From NCBI GenBank assembly GCA_027311065.1, contig DAICZP010000090.1, forward strand, positions 1 to 59,151: a stretch of DNA of 59,151 bases, in the 5' to 3' direction. Made by a program: the position numbers and the translations under genes. This stretch comes from Thiomonas sp. (lineage in GTDB: Bacteria; Pseudomonadota; Gammaproteobacteria; Burkholderiales; Burkholderiaceae_C). Under the pieces are notes generated by a model. It had not been told where the DNA came from. It saw only the letters and a program-made list of their open reading frames with translations, and did no database searches. Within the stretch, counting starts at the first letter, position 1, and each line of letters starts with the position of its first letter. This document shows, in pieces, positions 9,671-20,074 of the stretch.

Positions 9671-10421
9671 CGAGCTGGTCCCGGTCGAAATGCTCTGTCC
9701 GCAGCGCCTCATCGGGGCAGGCTTGCGGCGGGCATAATCCGCGCTGCTCGAGTTCGCGCCAGAGCAGCGCGACCTGGTGTTCGAGCTGTGCCGCATGGTC
9801 GATCAAGCCGCGCACGGCCTGGCTGAGCGGATCGTCCCCGTTCTGGGTCACGGCATACGCCGAAAACCCCATGCGGGCCGCTGCCGCCTCACGCTGCTGT
9901 TCGGCTTCCTTCAGAATCACCCGCGCGGGATTACCTACGGCAGTAGCGCCTGCCGGGACGACCTTGACCACGACGGCATTCGATCCGATCCGCGCACCCC
10001 GCCCAACCGTGAATCCGCCAAGAACCTGCGCCCCGGCGCCTACAACCACGCCCGATTCGAGCGTGGGATGGCGCTTGGCGCCTTTGTACAGCGAGGTCCC
10101 GCCCAAGGTGACACCTTGGTAAATCGTGCAATCGTCACCGACCTCCGCGGTTTCCCCGATGACGACCCCCATCCCGTGGTCGATGAAGACGCGCCGACCA
10201 ATGGTCGCCCCCGGATGAACTTCGATTCCGGTCAGAAAGCGCCCCCAGTGAGAGATCCACCTTGCCGGCCAGTGCCAGCCCCGGATCCACAGGCGATGCG
10301 CGAACCGATGCAGCAAGAGCGCGTGCAAACCGGGATAGCAGGTCAACACTTCCCAGCGCGAGCGTGCCGCGGGATCGCGCTCAAGGATGACCTGGATATC
10401 TTCGCGAAGATGCGTGAACAT
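9654..10421 (-). CDS. cysE: Serine O-acetyltransferase
   Basis: CysE makes O-acetylserine from serine and acetyl-CoA, the first step of cysteine synthesis. The 255-residue product has a short N-terminal helical part, then a left-handed beta-helix of hexapeptide repeats beginning [11 protein letters not shown]. The [15 protein letters not shown] block holds the catalytic Asp-His residues. Its C-terminus (about 70 residues after the helix) is longer than in minimal EpsC-type enzymes. It is convergent with lpxH and lies downstream of trmJ on the same strand. Confidence 0.93.
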   Translation of the reverse strand: MFTHLREDIQVILERDPAARSRWEVLTCYPGLHALLLHRFAHRLWIRGWHWPARWISHWGRFLTGIEVHPGATIGRRVFIDHGMGVVIGETAEVGDDCTIYQGVTLGGTSLYKGAKRHPTLESGVVVGAGAQVLGGFTVGRGARIGSNAVVVKVVPAGATAVGNPARVILKEAEQQREAAAARMGFSAYAVTQNGDDPLSQAVRGLIDHAAQLEHQVALLWRELEQRGLCPPQACPDEALRTEHFDRDQLEKLVP

Positions 10422-10465
10422 GGGAACAAGTGTATTGGAGGGGCAGTCACCGTGCTGACGGGAGA

Positions 10466-11260
10466 TTACTCAGCATCCGGACCCCTGTTTCGAAGTCGAT
10501 TCAAGCCAGACTCGCAGATGCCTCGCAGAATGTGCAGCTCTGGCCGCGTCAGCGAAGTGCGTGCCAGCAGTCGCGCCAACCGCGGCATGAGGCGTTTGGG
10601 GCTGGCCGGGTCCAGGAAGCCGAGGGCTTCGAGCGCCCGCTTCGTGTGATCCAGCAAACCCTCGATCTCCAGCACCGTGGCAGGCTCTTCGGCCGGCGGC
10701 CCCGGAGGCAGTCTGAAACCGCCGAGCGCCTTGCGCCACTCCCAGGCAACGATCTGGACCGCTTGCGCGAGATTCAGTGAAGCATATCCGGACCAGGCAG
10801 GAAGGCTCAGCAGTGCGTCGCAACGATAGACCGTCTCGTTGTCGAGTCCATAGCGCTCGCTTCCGAAGACGAAGCCGACTCGCCGTCCCTGTGCCGCAGC
10901 TTGCGCGGCCAGTTCGGGAAGCCAGGAAGGATCGCGCAGCGGTGGGCCGAAATCGCGCACGCGCGACGAAAGGGCGACCAGCACCCCGCAGTCGCCCGCT
11001 GCCTCGGATAGCGTCGATGCCTGCCGTGCATCGCGCAGCACATCCTGCGCGCCACTCGCGAAGGCGATCGCTTCGGAACGCTGACGTACGTCCTCCCAGC
11101 GCGGCGCCACGAGCGCAAGGCTGTTGAATCCCATGGTCTTGATGGCCCGCGCAGCCCCGCCCACGTTACCTGGCTGACTGACATGCATGAGGACGAACAA
11201 CGGTTGCGGGCCAGGCGGGCCGGCGCCGCCATCCAGCCCTCCGATAGAATCCAACGGCAT
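10466..11260 (-). CDS. trmJ: tRNA (cytidine/uridine-2'-O-)-methyltransferase TrmJ
   Basis: SPOUT-class methyltransferase for position 32 of tRNA. The N-terminal part has the family pattern [18 protein letters not shown], then [13 protein letters not shown] and [13 protein letters not shown], which form the trefoil-knot SAM site. The 264-residue length from ATG 11260 matches the family. It is divergent from suhB with only about 80 bases between the starts. The open frame extends further upstream, but that stretch would overlap suhB and lacks homology signals. Confidence 0.92.
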   Translation of the reverse strand: MPLDSIGGLDGGAGPPGPQPLFVLMHVSQPGNVGGAARAIKTMGFNSLALVAPRWEDVRQRSEAIAFASGAQDVLRDARQASTLSEAAGDCGVLVALSSRVRDFGPPLRDPSWLPELAAQAAAQGRRVGFVFGSERYGLDNETVYRCDALLSLPAWSGYASLNLAQAVQIVAWEWRKALGGFRLPPGPPAEEPATVLEIEGLLDHTKRALEALGFLDPASPKRLMPRLARLLARTSLTRPELHILRGICESGLNRLRNRGPDAE

Positions 11261-11338
11261 TCGCTCTTTGAAATCCACCGACGTGCCCTCCTCGATCTGT
11301 TCCCGAGGCACCATTGTCGCGCGCCCGGGACCCCCGCC

Positions 11339-12148
11339 ATGCATCCAATGATCAACGTCGCCGTTCGCGCAGCACGCGAAGCCGGCAAAATCATCAATCG
11401 CGCCAGCCTCGATCTCGATTTGCTGAGGATTTCGCAAAAGTCTGCCAACGACTTCGTCACCGAAGTCGACCGTGCCAGTGAACAGGCCATCATCGACATC
11501 CTGCTGAAGGCCTTTCCGCATCACGGCATCCTGGCGGAAGAGACAGGAACCACGCATGGCCGCCAAGGCGCCGAATACCAGTGGATCATCGATCCGCTCG
11601 ACGGGACGACAAACTTCATTCACGGTATGCCGGTTTACGCAGTTTCGATTGCGTTGGCGCACCAGGGCGTCGTGCAACATGGCGTGGTTTACGACCCCTC
11701 ACGCGACGAGCTCTTCACAGCCAGCCGCGGCGGCGGTGCTTTTCTCGACAACCGGCGCCTTCGCGTCTCGCGCCGCACCCAGATTGAAGATGCACTGATC
11801 GGCACGGGCTTTCCTTTCCGCAAGGACGACGATATCGACACCTACCTGGAGATGTTCAAGAAGGTGTCGCAGCGCTGCGTGGGCCTGCGGCGGCCAGGCG
11901 CTGCGGCGATCGATCTGGCCTACGTCGCGGCGGGCCGCTATGACGGATTTTTTGAACGTGGACTCAAACCCTGGGACATGGCCGCGGGGTCGCTGCTGGT
12001 TTCCGAGGCCGGGGGTCTGGTCGGGAATTTCACCGGCGAATCGGATTTCCTCGACACCGGCGAACTCGTCGCCGGCAGCCCCCGCATCTATGCGCAACTG
12101 GTCAGCATTCTCAAACCCTACAGCGCCTTCAACCCAGGGCAGGCATGA
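11339..12148 (+). CDS. suhB: Inositol-1-monophosphatase SuhB
   Basis: Mg-dependent inositol monophosphatase family; SuhB also acts in rRNA transcription complexes in E. coli. The product has 269 residues and begins [16 protein letters not shown], almost identical in layout to E. coli SuhB, which fixes the start. Metal-site residues are visible as Glu67 (EETG), Asp85 and Asp88 ([15 protein letters not shown]), and the second motif KPWDMAAG is near residue 215. The divergent arrangement with trmJ is common in Burkholderiales. Confidence 0.95.
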   Translation: MHPMINVAVRAAREAGKIINRASLDLDLLRISQKSANDFVTEVDRASEQAIIDILLKAFPHHGILAEETGTTHGRQGAEYQWIIDPLDGTTNFIHGMPVYAVSIALAHQGVVQHGVVYDPSRDELFTASRGGGAFLDNRRLRVSRRTQIEDALIGTGFPFRKDDDIDTYLEMFKKVSQRCVGLRRPGAAAIDLAYVAAGRYDGFFERGLKPWDMAAGSLLVSEAGGLVGNFTGESDFLDTGELVAGSPRIYAQLVSILKPYSAFNPGQA

Positions 12149-12182
12149 CAGCGGATTGCCGCGACCCGCGCTGGTCGCGGCC

Positions 12183-13826
12183 TCAGTACACCAGCAGGTC
12201 GGGGTACAGGCGTCGCCAGAACGCGCAGCGATGCGCAGACGCCGCATCCATGGTTCCCATGGCGTGAGGATCGAGCCGCATCACGCTTGAGGCCGCGTCG
12301 AAACGTGGCCAGACGGGTGCGCCCTTCGCCACCGGCCGTCCATCGCGGACAAAGCTGGCCCAGTACTCCCGCATCCAGACGGCCAGTTGTGCCGAGTCGC
12401 CCTGTGGCACGGTTCCCGTGCGTGCATGCGTGTAATCCACTCCAGGAAAAAGATATGGCAGCTCGGCGCCATGCACGGCGCCGCGCGAGACTGTCGGGTC
12501 GGTGCCCACGGGCGGTGCGCCCGCGTCGGCAAAGTCGAACTGATAGACGGGGACGACCCGCGCGAAGCCCGCGCCCTGCGCCAGGAACAGACATTGCCCG
12601 ATGTTGTAGACCGGCTGAAAATCGGTGAGCGCGTGTGCGAGCGCATCTTCCGCCGAGGGATAAGCGCGCAGTGGATATTCGCGCGCGACTTCAGGTGCAT
12701 GCCTTCCGTACACCGTCTTCAACAGCGCTGGGTAGGTTGATGGCGTGATGTCCGCGCCGGCGCGGATGCCGTAGTCCACGTAGAGCTGTAGTTCGTCATC
12801 CATGCCGCCGAGCAACATCGGTACATGCATGAAATCTCCTTTTCTTACCGCGGCGGCGACGGCGCGCTGGCCACGGCCGCCAATGACCAGCGGCTGGAAG
12901 GCGGCGATGCGCGCGCCCTGGACGGTGACCTGTGCACGCAGCAGATCCGGCACGGGCTTGTCGCGCAGGCAACGCATCACGTCGTGCGTCGTGCCGCACC
13001 CCGCAGCCCTGGTGAAGGCATCCGCAAGCTTGCGCGCCGCTGCGAGGTCGGGCATCGGCCCGGTACAGGCGGCGCTTTGAATGATGGCGCGCTGGAACAA
13101 CCCGGCGTTCTCGATTGGCCGCATGACCTGGGCGCAGACGCTTCCGGCGCCTGCCGACTCGCCTGCGAGGGTGACGCGGTGTGGATCGCCACCGAAGGCG
13201 CCAATATTGTGCTGAACCCAGCGCAAGGCCAGACGTTGGTCTTCAATACCGTAACCGTCCCCCTGCACCGCGGGAAACGCTCGGTGGTTCATGAATCCGA
13301 GGGCGCCGAGCCGGTAATTGACCGACACCATGATCATCGGACCGGTCCGCGCCAGTGCCTCGAGCGGATAGAGCGATCCAGCGCCGCCGACGAAAGCGCC
13401 ACCGTGAATCCAGACCATGACAGGCAGCGGTCGATCGGATGCGGGAACACGCTGGACCACCACGTTCAGGAACAGACAATTTTCGTTGGTGCTCGACACC
13501 GGGCTGCCCATGCGCTCTGGTTGCGGGCAGTCGGCACCGTCATGCGTGGCCTCGCGAACCCCTTGCCAACGTGGCAAGGCCTCCGGGGGGGACCAGCGCA
13601 AGGCGCCGACCGGCGGGCGGGCATAGGGAACGCCCAGAAACGCCGTGACCCCATTACTGGCAACCCCGCGCAGCATGCCGGCTGGTGCGTCGACCGTGTC
13701 CGACGCGGGGACCGACAACGCGGCTGCCGACGCGTGCGGAACGCCGAGCAGCGTGACGGCGCCAACCCACAGCGTGCGCACCAGCAACCGGGCCATGCAT
13801 GCCTGGAACATCCTGATTTTTGTCAT
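12183..13826 (-). CDS. Secreted type-B carboxylesterase
   Basis: Alpha/beta-hydrolase of the carboxylesterase/para-nitrobenzyl esterase family, 547 residues. An N-terminal signal peptide ends near ASAAA (residue 36). The N-terminal block FLGVPYARPPVG, oxyanion loop HGGAF (141-145) and nucleophile GESAG with Ser224 are all present, as is the C-terminal catalytic His region AVHGAELPYLF. It sits convergent to suhB with a 34-base gap. The substrate is unknown; such secreted esterases range from drug esterases to hydrolases of plant esters. Confidence 0.9.
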   Translation of the reverse strand: MTKIRMFQACMARLLVRTLWVGAVTLLGVPHASAAALSVPASDTVDAPAGMLRGVASNGVTAFLGVPYARPPVGALRWSPPEALPRWQGVREATHDGADCPQPERMGSPVSSTNENCLFLNVVVQRVPASDRPLPVMVWIHGGAFVGGAGSLYPLEALARTGPMIMVSVNYRLGALGFMNHRAFPAVQGDGYGIEDQRLALRWVQHNIGAFGGDPHRVTLAGESAGAGSVCAQVMRPIENAGLFQRAIIQSAACTGPMPDLAAARKLADAFTRAAGCGTTHDVMRCLRDKPVPDLLRAQVTVQGARIAAFQPLVIGGRGQRAVAAAVRKGDFMHVPMLLGGMDDELQLYVDYGIRAGADITPSTYPALLKTVYGRHAPEVAREYPLRAYPSAEDALAHALTDFQPVYNIGQCLFLAQGAGFARVVPVYQFDFADAGAPPVGTDPTVSRGAVHGAELPYLFPGVDYTHARTGTVPQGDSAQLAVWMREYWASFVRDGRPVAKGAPVWPRFDAASSVMRLDPHAMGTMDAASAHRCAFWRRLYPDLLVY

Positions 13827-14343
13827 AGGGCCTCTCTCGTGGTTTGATCAACCGCCAGAGATAAGGTTCCCGAATATGCGGTTGTTCGGGGTCAGTTTAG
13901 GCACCGCGTGCTCCCGGCATCATGATGCGGGACGGTGGGATGGCATGAACGTCGCGTGACCGCTCCATGAATGCCGCATGCCGCGATGAAAGCATTCCGC
14001 CATCAGCATGCTTGCCTTAATCCCGCATGAAATCTCCAGGACGTGCTGGAACCCTTGATCGATCACATTTATCTTCAAAGCCTTGGCAACAAGCGATGCA
14101 TGGCCTGGGAAATCCCGCCGTCATTCGGGATCAACGGTCTGTGTTGTGCCGGGATACCCCCGGAAGTTTGTTACCTGCAGTTACCAAAGAGCCTGGAAAA
14201 TTTTGACGATCTTTGTATGCTTACCAAACCCTTACTCGGCACGGTGACTGCCGACCACTGGCAGCGTGTCTGACGACTTCGGGTGGAATCAACCTCGCCA
14301 GGTCCGGCACCGCTCCACCATGCTCGACAAGCAAAGGAACGAC
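13827..14343. other. Intergenic region between carboxylesterase and BTAD regulator
   Basis: About 520 bases with lower GC than the flanks. It contains the promoters of both divergent genes. A 76-codon frame opening with GTG at 14043 exists but has no convincing ribosome site or recognisable product, so it is not called. No repeat or RNA gene was recognised. Confidence 0.5.
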
Positions 14344-15108
14344 ATGAGCAACGAACCATCACACGCGCACATCACATTTCTGGGTCCCGTGCGCATCGCA
14401 TGCGACGGTCAGGTGTTTGAAGCCAACGATAAAAAGGCGATCCTGCTCCTGTTCATCCTTGCCGTTCGCGGCGCGACAAGCCGGCAGCAAATGGCCTCGC
14501 TGCTGTGGCCAGGCACCGACAGCGAGCGGTCGCAGGGAAGCTTGCGGCTACGAATCCACAAGATCAATCGCATGTGTCCAGGCCTCATTCGCAGTCAACT
14601 CAATTCCATTTTTCTCGACCCGGCGGTAACGCATGACTTGGGATTTATTTCCACTAATGAAGAAATGACGCTCCAGGTTGCGCTGGATGCGCATCGTGGG
14701 CATCTGATCGCCGCTCTCGATTTTCCTGAAAACCCGCAGCTCAACGCGATCATCTCGCACTACCGGCAGCAAATCGTCAACAAAGCGACGACCCTCCTGT
14801 ATTCGCACGCACGCCTGGCCGCGCTTGCGAAGAGTTATCGTGATGCCGTGTACTACCTCGAACAGATCCTGCTGCTGTCGCCGCGCAATGAAGCGGCATG
14901 TCGCCATTTGATGCGGGTGCATGTGCTGAACGGCTGCCGGGCCGCAGCGATTGAGACTTACGAAGCCTTCCGGAAAAATATGCGTGAGAGTCTCGGAATC
15001 GAACCCGACACCAAGACCAAGCGTCTACACATGGAAATCCTGACGCTGCAGCATGACGCCGACTACGCCGCCACCATACAGGCTGACCTCGACTCGACCA
15101 TGATTTGA
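14344..15108 (+). CDS. BTAD/SARP-like transcriptional regulator
   Basis: 254-residue protein with an N-terminal OmpR-like winged-helix domain (HITFLGPVRIACDG to about residue 95, including SRQQMASLLWPGT) and a C-terminal bacterial transcriptional activation domain of TPR-like helices (YRDAVYYLEQILLLSPRNEA, then ETYEAFRKNMRESLGIEPD). This is the minimal architecture of SARP regulators. ATG 14344 follows AAAGGA by 4 bases; upstream in-frame starts lack a site. Its stop faces the unknown gene at 15234-16172 on the other strand. SARP-type regulators are mainly described in actinomycetes; the target here is unknown. Confidence 0.82.
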   Translation: MSNEPSHAHITFLGPVRIACDGQVFEANDKKAILLLFILAVRGATSRQQMASLLWPGTDSERSQGSLRLRIHKINRMCPGLIRSQLNSIFLDPAVTHDLGFISTNEEMTLQVALDAHRGHLIAALDFPENPQLNAIISHYRQQIVNKATTLLYSHARLAALAKSYRDAVYYLEQILLLSPRNEAACRHLMRVHVLNGCRAAAIETYEAFRKNMRESLGIEPDTKTKRLHMEILTLQHDADYAATIQADLDSTMI

Positions 15109-15233
15109 ACCTCGGAATCCGCGACCTCGTGGGCACACGCCGGATCATCGACTGTGCGGTGGCCTTCGACACCCGCCGGGGGTTGGCGACGGGGTCGCGG
15201 CCGTGCGTGCTGCCGCAAGTGGGACGAGCAGGA

Positions 15234-16172
15234 TCAAGACGCGGTGAAATTGCCGTATTTGTCCTGCGATGGATACGCAAAGCCACGACCCACTTCGGTT
15301 GATTTTTGCGCGCCGTCCACCGGGGTCACACTTTGCCCCTTGACGACCACCGCCTGCGCACGGGTTCCGGCTTCGTACGTGCTGCCGTATTCATGCGCAT
15401 ACGGGCTGGTCCGCGACGAAGCAGAAGAGGCCACCCTGGCACGACTGCCGGCCTTGCCCGTGGTCACGGTTTTTGGCCGGACCGCGGACCCGACTTCATA
15501 TTCGCGAATCGAAGGGGTAGGCGCAAACCTGACGGTCTTTTTGACCTTGATGACTGATGCAGCGGCGAGCCGCTGCCGCACGCCCGGCACCGCCTGGATG
15601 TCTTTCATGAGCTGATCGTGAATCTCACCACGGACTTTGACAAGTTCCGCGCGTGCGGTGGACGCAAATTTGCGTTCGTTTGCGCTCAGGCCACTCGATT
15701 GTCGCGAGATCTCCGCCAATTCATTGACTCTTCGATCGATCGCAAGCGATGCCTCGTCCACTGCTCTGAGGTGCCGATCCGCGAGTGCGCCGATGGCATG
15801 GAGTTTGCCAACCGCCTTCGCTGCGAAAAACGTGGTGCCGTTGAATTTGAATCCGATCCGCCTCAGGATCCGGTTGTAATCTGGTTGCCTCCAGAAGCTG
15901 TTGTAAATATTTCTCAACGCCTCGACGTGGTGCGACCCCGATTGCGGGCCGCCGCATGCGTTGTTGTGCAGTGCACTCTCGACAGCAGAGGCAAGCCGCA
16001 CCCGCACGAGCGCGTGGGCGCAAATCTGCCTGAACTCGTCGAGCGTCGGCAATTTATCCTTGGTAGGCACCAGATCCTTCCCGAAGCGTGATTCCGTTGC
16101 ATAGTGTTTGAATTGATTGTCAGTCGACTGCGAATATGTCGCGTGCTGCAGACGATGGGTGAAATCAGTCAT
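15234..16172 (-). CDS. Unknown protein, possible BTAD-regulated cargo
   Basis: 312-residue protein that was not recognised. ATG 16172 follows an AAAGGA site by about 8 bases. No signal peptide or membrane segment is visible. The middle is helical and charged (around residues 110-190). The C-terminal third is rich in Ser, Ala, Arg and Lys (KAGSRARVASSASSRTS) and looks disordered. Codon usage is less GC-rich than its neighbours, hinting at a different history. It converges on the BTAD regulator. A secreted effector or a structural DNA-binding role are guesses only. Confidence 0.7.
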   Translation of the reverse strand: MTDFTHRLQHATYSQSTDNQFKHYATESRFGKDLVPTKDKLPTLDEFRQICAHALVRVRLASAVESALHNNACGGPQSGSHHVEALRNIYNSFWRQPDYNRILRRIGFKFNGTTFFAAKAVGKLHAIGALADRHLRAVDEASLAIDRRVNELAEISRQSSGLSANERKFASTARAELVKVRGEIHDQLMKDIQAVPGVRQRLAAASVIKVKKTVRFAPTPSIREYEVGSAVRPKTVTTGKAGSRARVASSASSRTSPYAHEYGSTYEAGTRAQAVVVKGQSVTPVDGAQKSTEVGRGFAYPSQDKYGNFTAS

Positions 16173-16508
16173 GGCGATAGTCCTTTTTCCGGTTGTTGGG
16201 TCGATGTTCATGGATGGATGTTGCCGCGAAGCGTCTGACTGCACATCGTGACGCCCGGTGCTGCGTGCCTGCATACAGCTGAGAGTCCCGGAAAACTACG
16301 CGGTTCCATGTGTATCCGGGATGCTGACGTTTTATTGCGTGTTCGCGCAGCACGCCAGATGCCACGCGACAAATCACATATAAATATGGCTCGCTTGACA
16401 CTGATGACATCATTCCAATGATTCAATATGTGAACGACGGCGCACGGCGAAGATGCAATGGCCGAACGGCAGATGAATTTGCATTTGAGTTCACCACACG
16501 AGGCAATC
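16173..16508. other. Divergent promoter region, unknown gene / sulfite dehydrogenase
   Basis: About 335 bases between divergent starts, AT-rich around 16375-16440. It should hold both promoters, but no clear operator, repeat or small gene was found. Confidence 0.5.
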
Positions 16509-17744
16509 ATGACGAACGACAAGGAGCGTGCCGGTGTTTCCAGGCGCGCCATTCTCGGCACCGGCATGCTGGCGGCACTGGCATGGCCGCGCCGCAGCAT
16601 GGCAGGCGACACGATCCGCATGCCATTCGAGGGCGGCGGGCGTGAACGCACGATGATCACCAACTATCCCGGCAAGGGTCCGATGATTCTGCAACGGACG
16701 CGACCTCCCCTTCTGGAAACCCCGTTTTCGGTGTTCGACAAGCAGGTGTTCACCCCAGTGGATCAGTTCTTTGTTCGCTGGCACTGGGGCGACATCCCGG
16801 ATCAGATTGACCCGGCGACATTCCGCGTGCGGGTTTGCGGGCACGTCGGTCAAACGCTGGCGTTCACCGCGGATGACCTTATGCGCAGATTCAAGCATGT
16901 GGAACTCGCGGCGGTGAATCAGTGCGTCGGGAATTCCCGCGGCTTTTTCGAACCTCGCGTCACCGGCGCGCAGTGGGGCAACGGCGCCATGGGCAATGCG
17001 CTGTGGCGCGGCGTCCAGCTTCGCCACGTGCTCGACGCCGCGGGTGTCAAACCTGGCGCCGTCCAGGTCCAATTCGAAGGAGCTGACCGTCCCCCGTTCG
17101 CGGACGCGCCAAACCTCAGGAAATCGCTTGCCATCGACCATGCGCGTGACGGCGAGGTCATGATCGCCTGGGCAATGAACGGCCGCCAACTCACACGGGA
17201 CCACGGGTTTCCCTTGAGGTTGATCGTTCCGGGCTGGTATTCGACATACTGGATCAAGATGCTCCAGAGCATTTGCGTCCTTGACCACGCTGACACCGGA
17301 TTCTGGACGCGATCGGCCTACAGAATTCCGGACAACTGGCCTCGCGCGGCGATGCGGCCAGGGGACAGGAATGTCCAATTCGTTCCCATCAGTCGCATGG
17401 TGCCGCGTTCGTTCGTCACCAATCTGGATGATGGCGCGCATGTTCAGGCCGGGGAGGCACTGCAGGTGCGCGGCATCGCATTCGGAGGTGACAGCGGTGT
17501 GAAACGGGTTGATGTTTCCACTGACGACGGTGCCACCTGGATGCCGACGCGCCTCGGCGCCGACCACGGCAAATACAGTTTCCGACGCTGGAGCCTCCGG
17601 CTGAGGTTGCCCGCCGGCGCGCACACCCTTCAAGTCCGCTGCACGAACGCTGCAGGCCTGGCACAACCGGCTCAGGCGAACTGGAATCCAGGCGGATTCA
17701 TGCGCAATGTGATCGAGTCGGTCAGCCTCCAGGCGTCCTCTTGA
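16509..17744 (+). CDS. Sulfite dehydrogenase molybdopterin subunit (SorA/SorT type)
   Basis: Periplasmic molybdenum enzyme of the sulfite oxidase family, 411 residues, oxidising sulfite to sulfate with electrons passed to a cytochrome c. A twin-arginine signal SRRAILG (11-17) precedes a hydrophobic stretch. The molybdopterin domain has the Mo-ligand Cys139 in NQCVGNSRG, and the C-terminal dimerisation domain includes VDVSTDDGATW. The next gene encodes a c-type cytochrome, the usual SorA-SorB pair. ATG 16509 places the Tat motif at the N-terminus. A general sulfite-oxidase-like function is more certain than the exact substrate. Confidence 0.87.
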   Translation: MTNDKERAGVSRRAILGTGMLAALAWPRRSMAGDTIRMPFEGGGRERTMITNYPGKGPMILQRTRPPLLETPFSVFDKQVFTPVDQFFVRWHWGDIPDQIDPATFRVRVCGHVGQTLAFTADDLMRRFKHVELAAVNQCVGNSRGFFEPRVTGAQWGNGAMGNALWRGVQLRHVLDAAGVKPGAVQVQFEGADRPPFADAPNLRKSLAIDHARDGEVMIAWAMNGRQLTRDHGFPLRLIVPGWYSTYWIKMLQSICVLDHADTGFWTRSAYRIPDNWPRAAMRPGDRNVQFVPISRMVPRSFVTNLDDGAHVQAGEALQVRGIAFGGDSGVKRVDVSTDDGATWMPTRLGADHGKYSFRRWSLRLRLPAGAHTLQVRCTNAAGLAQPAQANWNPGGFMRNVIESVSLQASS

Positions 17745-17789
17745 ACATCCGCACGCCCATTCAACCCTGAAATGCACACAGGAGAAATC

Positions 17790-18155
17790 ATGCATCCGGC
17801 CGCGCGCCTCGCCATCGGTCTGTGTATCGCCACCGCGACGTCCACTGCATCCCCAAGACCCGCCAGTGCCTTGACGCTGCATCCGGTCAGCATCAAGCCT
17901 GCGATCAGCGACAAGATTTTTCCGGGCGGTCCGGGGGCCGCGGCTGCCAATGCGTATTGCCTGGCCTGTCACTCGGTCGGCATGGTCATGAACCAACCGG
18001 ACATGACGCGGGATGGCTGGCGCACGGAAGTCACCAAAATGCGCGACGCCTTCAAGGCGCCGATCCCCGATGACCAGATCGCCAATCTCGCAAACTATCT
18101 GTACGCGATCAAGGGCGCGGAACATGGCGCGCAGCCAGGGGGCGATGCATCCTGA
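17790..18155 (+). CDS. Cytochrome c subunit of sulfite dehydrogenase (SorB-like)
   Basis: Small exported monohaem cytochrome c, 121 residues. A signal peptide covers about residues 1-28 and the haem site CLACH is at 57-61. A later Met-containing segment (VTKMRDAF) could supply the axial ligand. ATG 17790 follows AGGAGA; a further in-frame ATG at 17772 is less likely. It lies 45 bases after the molybdoprotein and should accept its electrons for the respiratory chain. Confidence 0.85.
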   Translation: MHPAARLAIGLCIATATSTASPRPASALTLHPVSIKPAISDKIFPGGPGAAAANAYCLACHSVGMVMNQPDMTRDGWRTEVTKMRDAFKAPIPDDQIANLANYLYAIKGAEHGAQPGGDAS

Positions 18156-18162
18156 AGAAACC

Positions 18163-18188
18163 GCGCCCGCGCTCCCGGCCGCGGGCGC
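18163..18188 (+). terminator. GC-rich hairpin after the sulfite dehydrogenase pair
   Basis: A perfect 9-bp inverted repeat (GCGCCCGCG, 8-base loop, CGCGGGCGC) starts 8 bases after the cytochrome stop. No T-run follows, so it may be a weak or Rho-assisted terminator or an mRNA 3' stabiliser. Confidence 0.4.
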
Positions 18189-18352
18189 TCGGTCACGTAC
18201 CGTTACGCACGAAATTGCGGTTCAGCAACACTTCGGGTGCACCGCGCGGTGGCCGGAGGGTATCCTGCGTCGACGCGCGAGGCGCCGCCTGGATGAACGT
18301 CCACGCCGGTGCCTCCCCCAGATCCGTCCCATGCACACGAGTGGAGACCCCG

Positions 18353-19966
18353 GTGAATACGTTGCGGCCAACTTTCAAGATCGCCACCAAGATGTCACTC
18401 ATGATGGGGGTGATTTTCCTTTTGTTCATCACTGCGATGATCATCAACTTCGCCGGCCTTCGCGCGATCAGCCAACGTTTCTCGGCATTCAACAACGGCA
18501 ACGTCGTACTCGGCAGCAAGCTGAGGGATTTATACGCACAAGGGCTGCAAACTGGTCAGGCATTGCGCAATATCGTGCTCGACCCCGCGAACAAGATGGC
18601 CTATCGGAATCTTGAGGCAGCAAACACGGCATTCCAGCGTGATCTCCGCATGGCACAGGTCCTGGCGATGGACGACGCTGCAATGACTGCGAGCCTGTCT
18701 GAAATCCGCGTCCTGCGCGAGCGCGAAGACAACGTGGTCAATCAGGTTGTCGGCCTTGCCAAGACCGATCGGGCAGCAGCCACAGCAATGATCAACCAGA
18801 GTGACACGCCAGCCTGGCGACAGATCCGCTCCCGCTTGCTGCACCTGGTTCATGATCAACAGGCCCGAAACGTGGAGGCGCGCCAACAAGTTGATGCACT
18901 GGCCAGCGCGGCGAGGGTCTGGAGCGCGTCGGTGGGCATGCTGGCGATCGCGCTTGGGGCCTTGCTCACCTGGCTTCAGGTGCGTTCGATCACCCGCCCG
19001 ATTGCCCAGGCAGTCAGCGTTGTCGAGCGCGTCGCCACCGGAGACTTGACGGTCAGGATCGACGTGCAGTCGAACGATGAAATCGGGCGCCTTCTGGCTG
19101 CGATGTCGGAAATGGTGCAGCGCTTGACCGCGACCATCGGTTCGGTCCGCGCATCGGCCCAGCAATTGCTTTCCGCATCCTCGCAAATTTCGGCCACATC
19201 GCAGAGCTTGTCGCAAGCGACGAGTGAGCAGGCAGCTTCCGTCGAGGAAACTTCCGCGACCATCGAGCAGGCGACCGCTTCGATCCGGCAGAACGCCGAT
19301 AACGCACGTCTGACGGACACGATGGCGCAGCAGGCGGCGGGGCAGGCCGGCCATGGCGGGCAGGCCGTCCAGCAGACCATGACTGCGATGCGCGCGATTG
19401 CCGAGAAAATATCGGTGATTGACGACATCGCGTATCAGACAAACATGCTGGCGCTCAACGCCGCCATCGAAGCGGCGCGAGCCGGCGAGCACGGCAAGGG
19501 TTTCGCGGTGGTGGCTGCCGAAGTTCGCAAACTTGCCGAAAAAAGTCAGGCTGCGGCAAAGGATATCGGTGATCTTGCGGTGACGACGGTGCAGCAAGCG
19601 GAAATGGCCGGCAAATTACTGACGGACATGGTGCCGTCCATTGCCAAAACGTCCGATCTCGTGCAGGAGATCACGGCGGCTTCCGAGGAGCAGTCGGTCG
19701 GGATGCAGCAGATCAACCAGGCGGTGGGGCAGTTGAACGCGGTCACACAACAAAACGCATCCGCATCAGAGCAACTTGCATCGACTGCAGAGGAAATGAG
19801 CGCCCAGGCGCGTGCGCTGCAGGAACTCATCGCCCAGTTCAACATCGCTGATTCACAACGCACGGCCACTCCGGTTCAAGCTCGAAGCGGCACGGTGCCG
19901 CGCGCGGCAACGGCGGCACACGCGCCACGCAGCGCGGTTTCCTCAGACGAATTCGTCAGGTTCTGA
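18353..19966 (+). CDS. Methyl-accepting chemotaxis protein
   Basis: Chemoreceptor of 537 residues. Layout: N-terminal membrane segment ([17 protein letters not shown]), periplasmic four-helix-bundle sensor, second membrane segment ([15 protein letters not shown]), HAMP domain ([20 protein letters not shown]), then signalling domain with the invariant tip region [23 protein letters not shown] 18353 was chosen because GGAG at 18343-18346 lies 6 bases upstream and puts the first membrane helix near the N-terminus; starts further upstream give an implausible leader. No CheR-binding NWETF pentapeptide is present at the C-terminus. The ligand is unknown. Confidence 0.92.
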   Translation: MNTLRPTFKIATKMSLMMGVIFLLFITAMIINFAGLRAISQRFSAFNNGNVVLGSKLRDLYAQGLQTGQALRNIVLDPANKMAYRNLEAANTAFQRDLRMAQVLAMDDAAMTASLSEIRVLREREDNVVNQVVGLAKTDRAAATAMINQSDTPAWRQIRSRLLHLVHDQQARNVEARQQVDALASAARVWSASVGMLAIALGALLTWLQVRSITRPIAQAVSVVERVATGDLTVRIDVQSNDEIGRLLAAMSEMVQRLTATIGSVRASAQQLLSASSQISATSQSLSQATSEQAASVEETSATIEQATASIRQNADNARLTDTMAQQAAGQAGHGGQAVQQTMTAMRAIAEKISVIDDIAYQTNMLALNAAIEAARAGEHGKGFAVVAAEVRKLAEKSQAAAKDIGDLAVTTVQQAEMAGKLLTDMVPSIAKTSDLVQEITAASEEQSVGMQQINQAVGQLNAVTQQNASASEQLASTAEEMSAQARALQELIAQFNIADSQRTATPVQARSGTVPRAATAAHAPRSAVSSDEFVRF

Positions 19967-20074
19967 ACCGCCGAATGCCTTGCGGTTCGCGGGCGCGGGC
20001 CGCGGGGTCTCGCACGCATCGGCGGCCAACACCATGGCGTACCATCGTCATCATCCCCATCACAGAGACGCTTG

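Noticed and set aside
14043-14273. A 76-codon gene before the BTAD regulator
   Set aside because: GTG start without a ribosome site, no similarity, and it overlaps the probable promoter.
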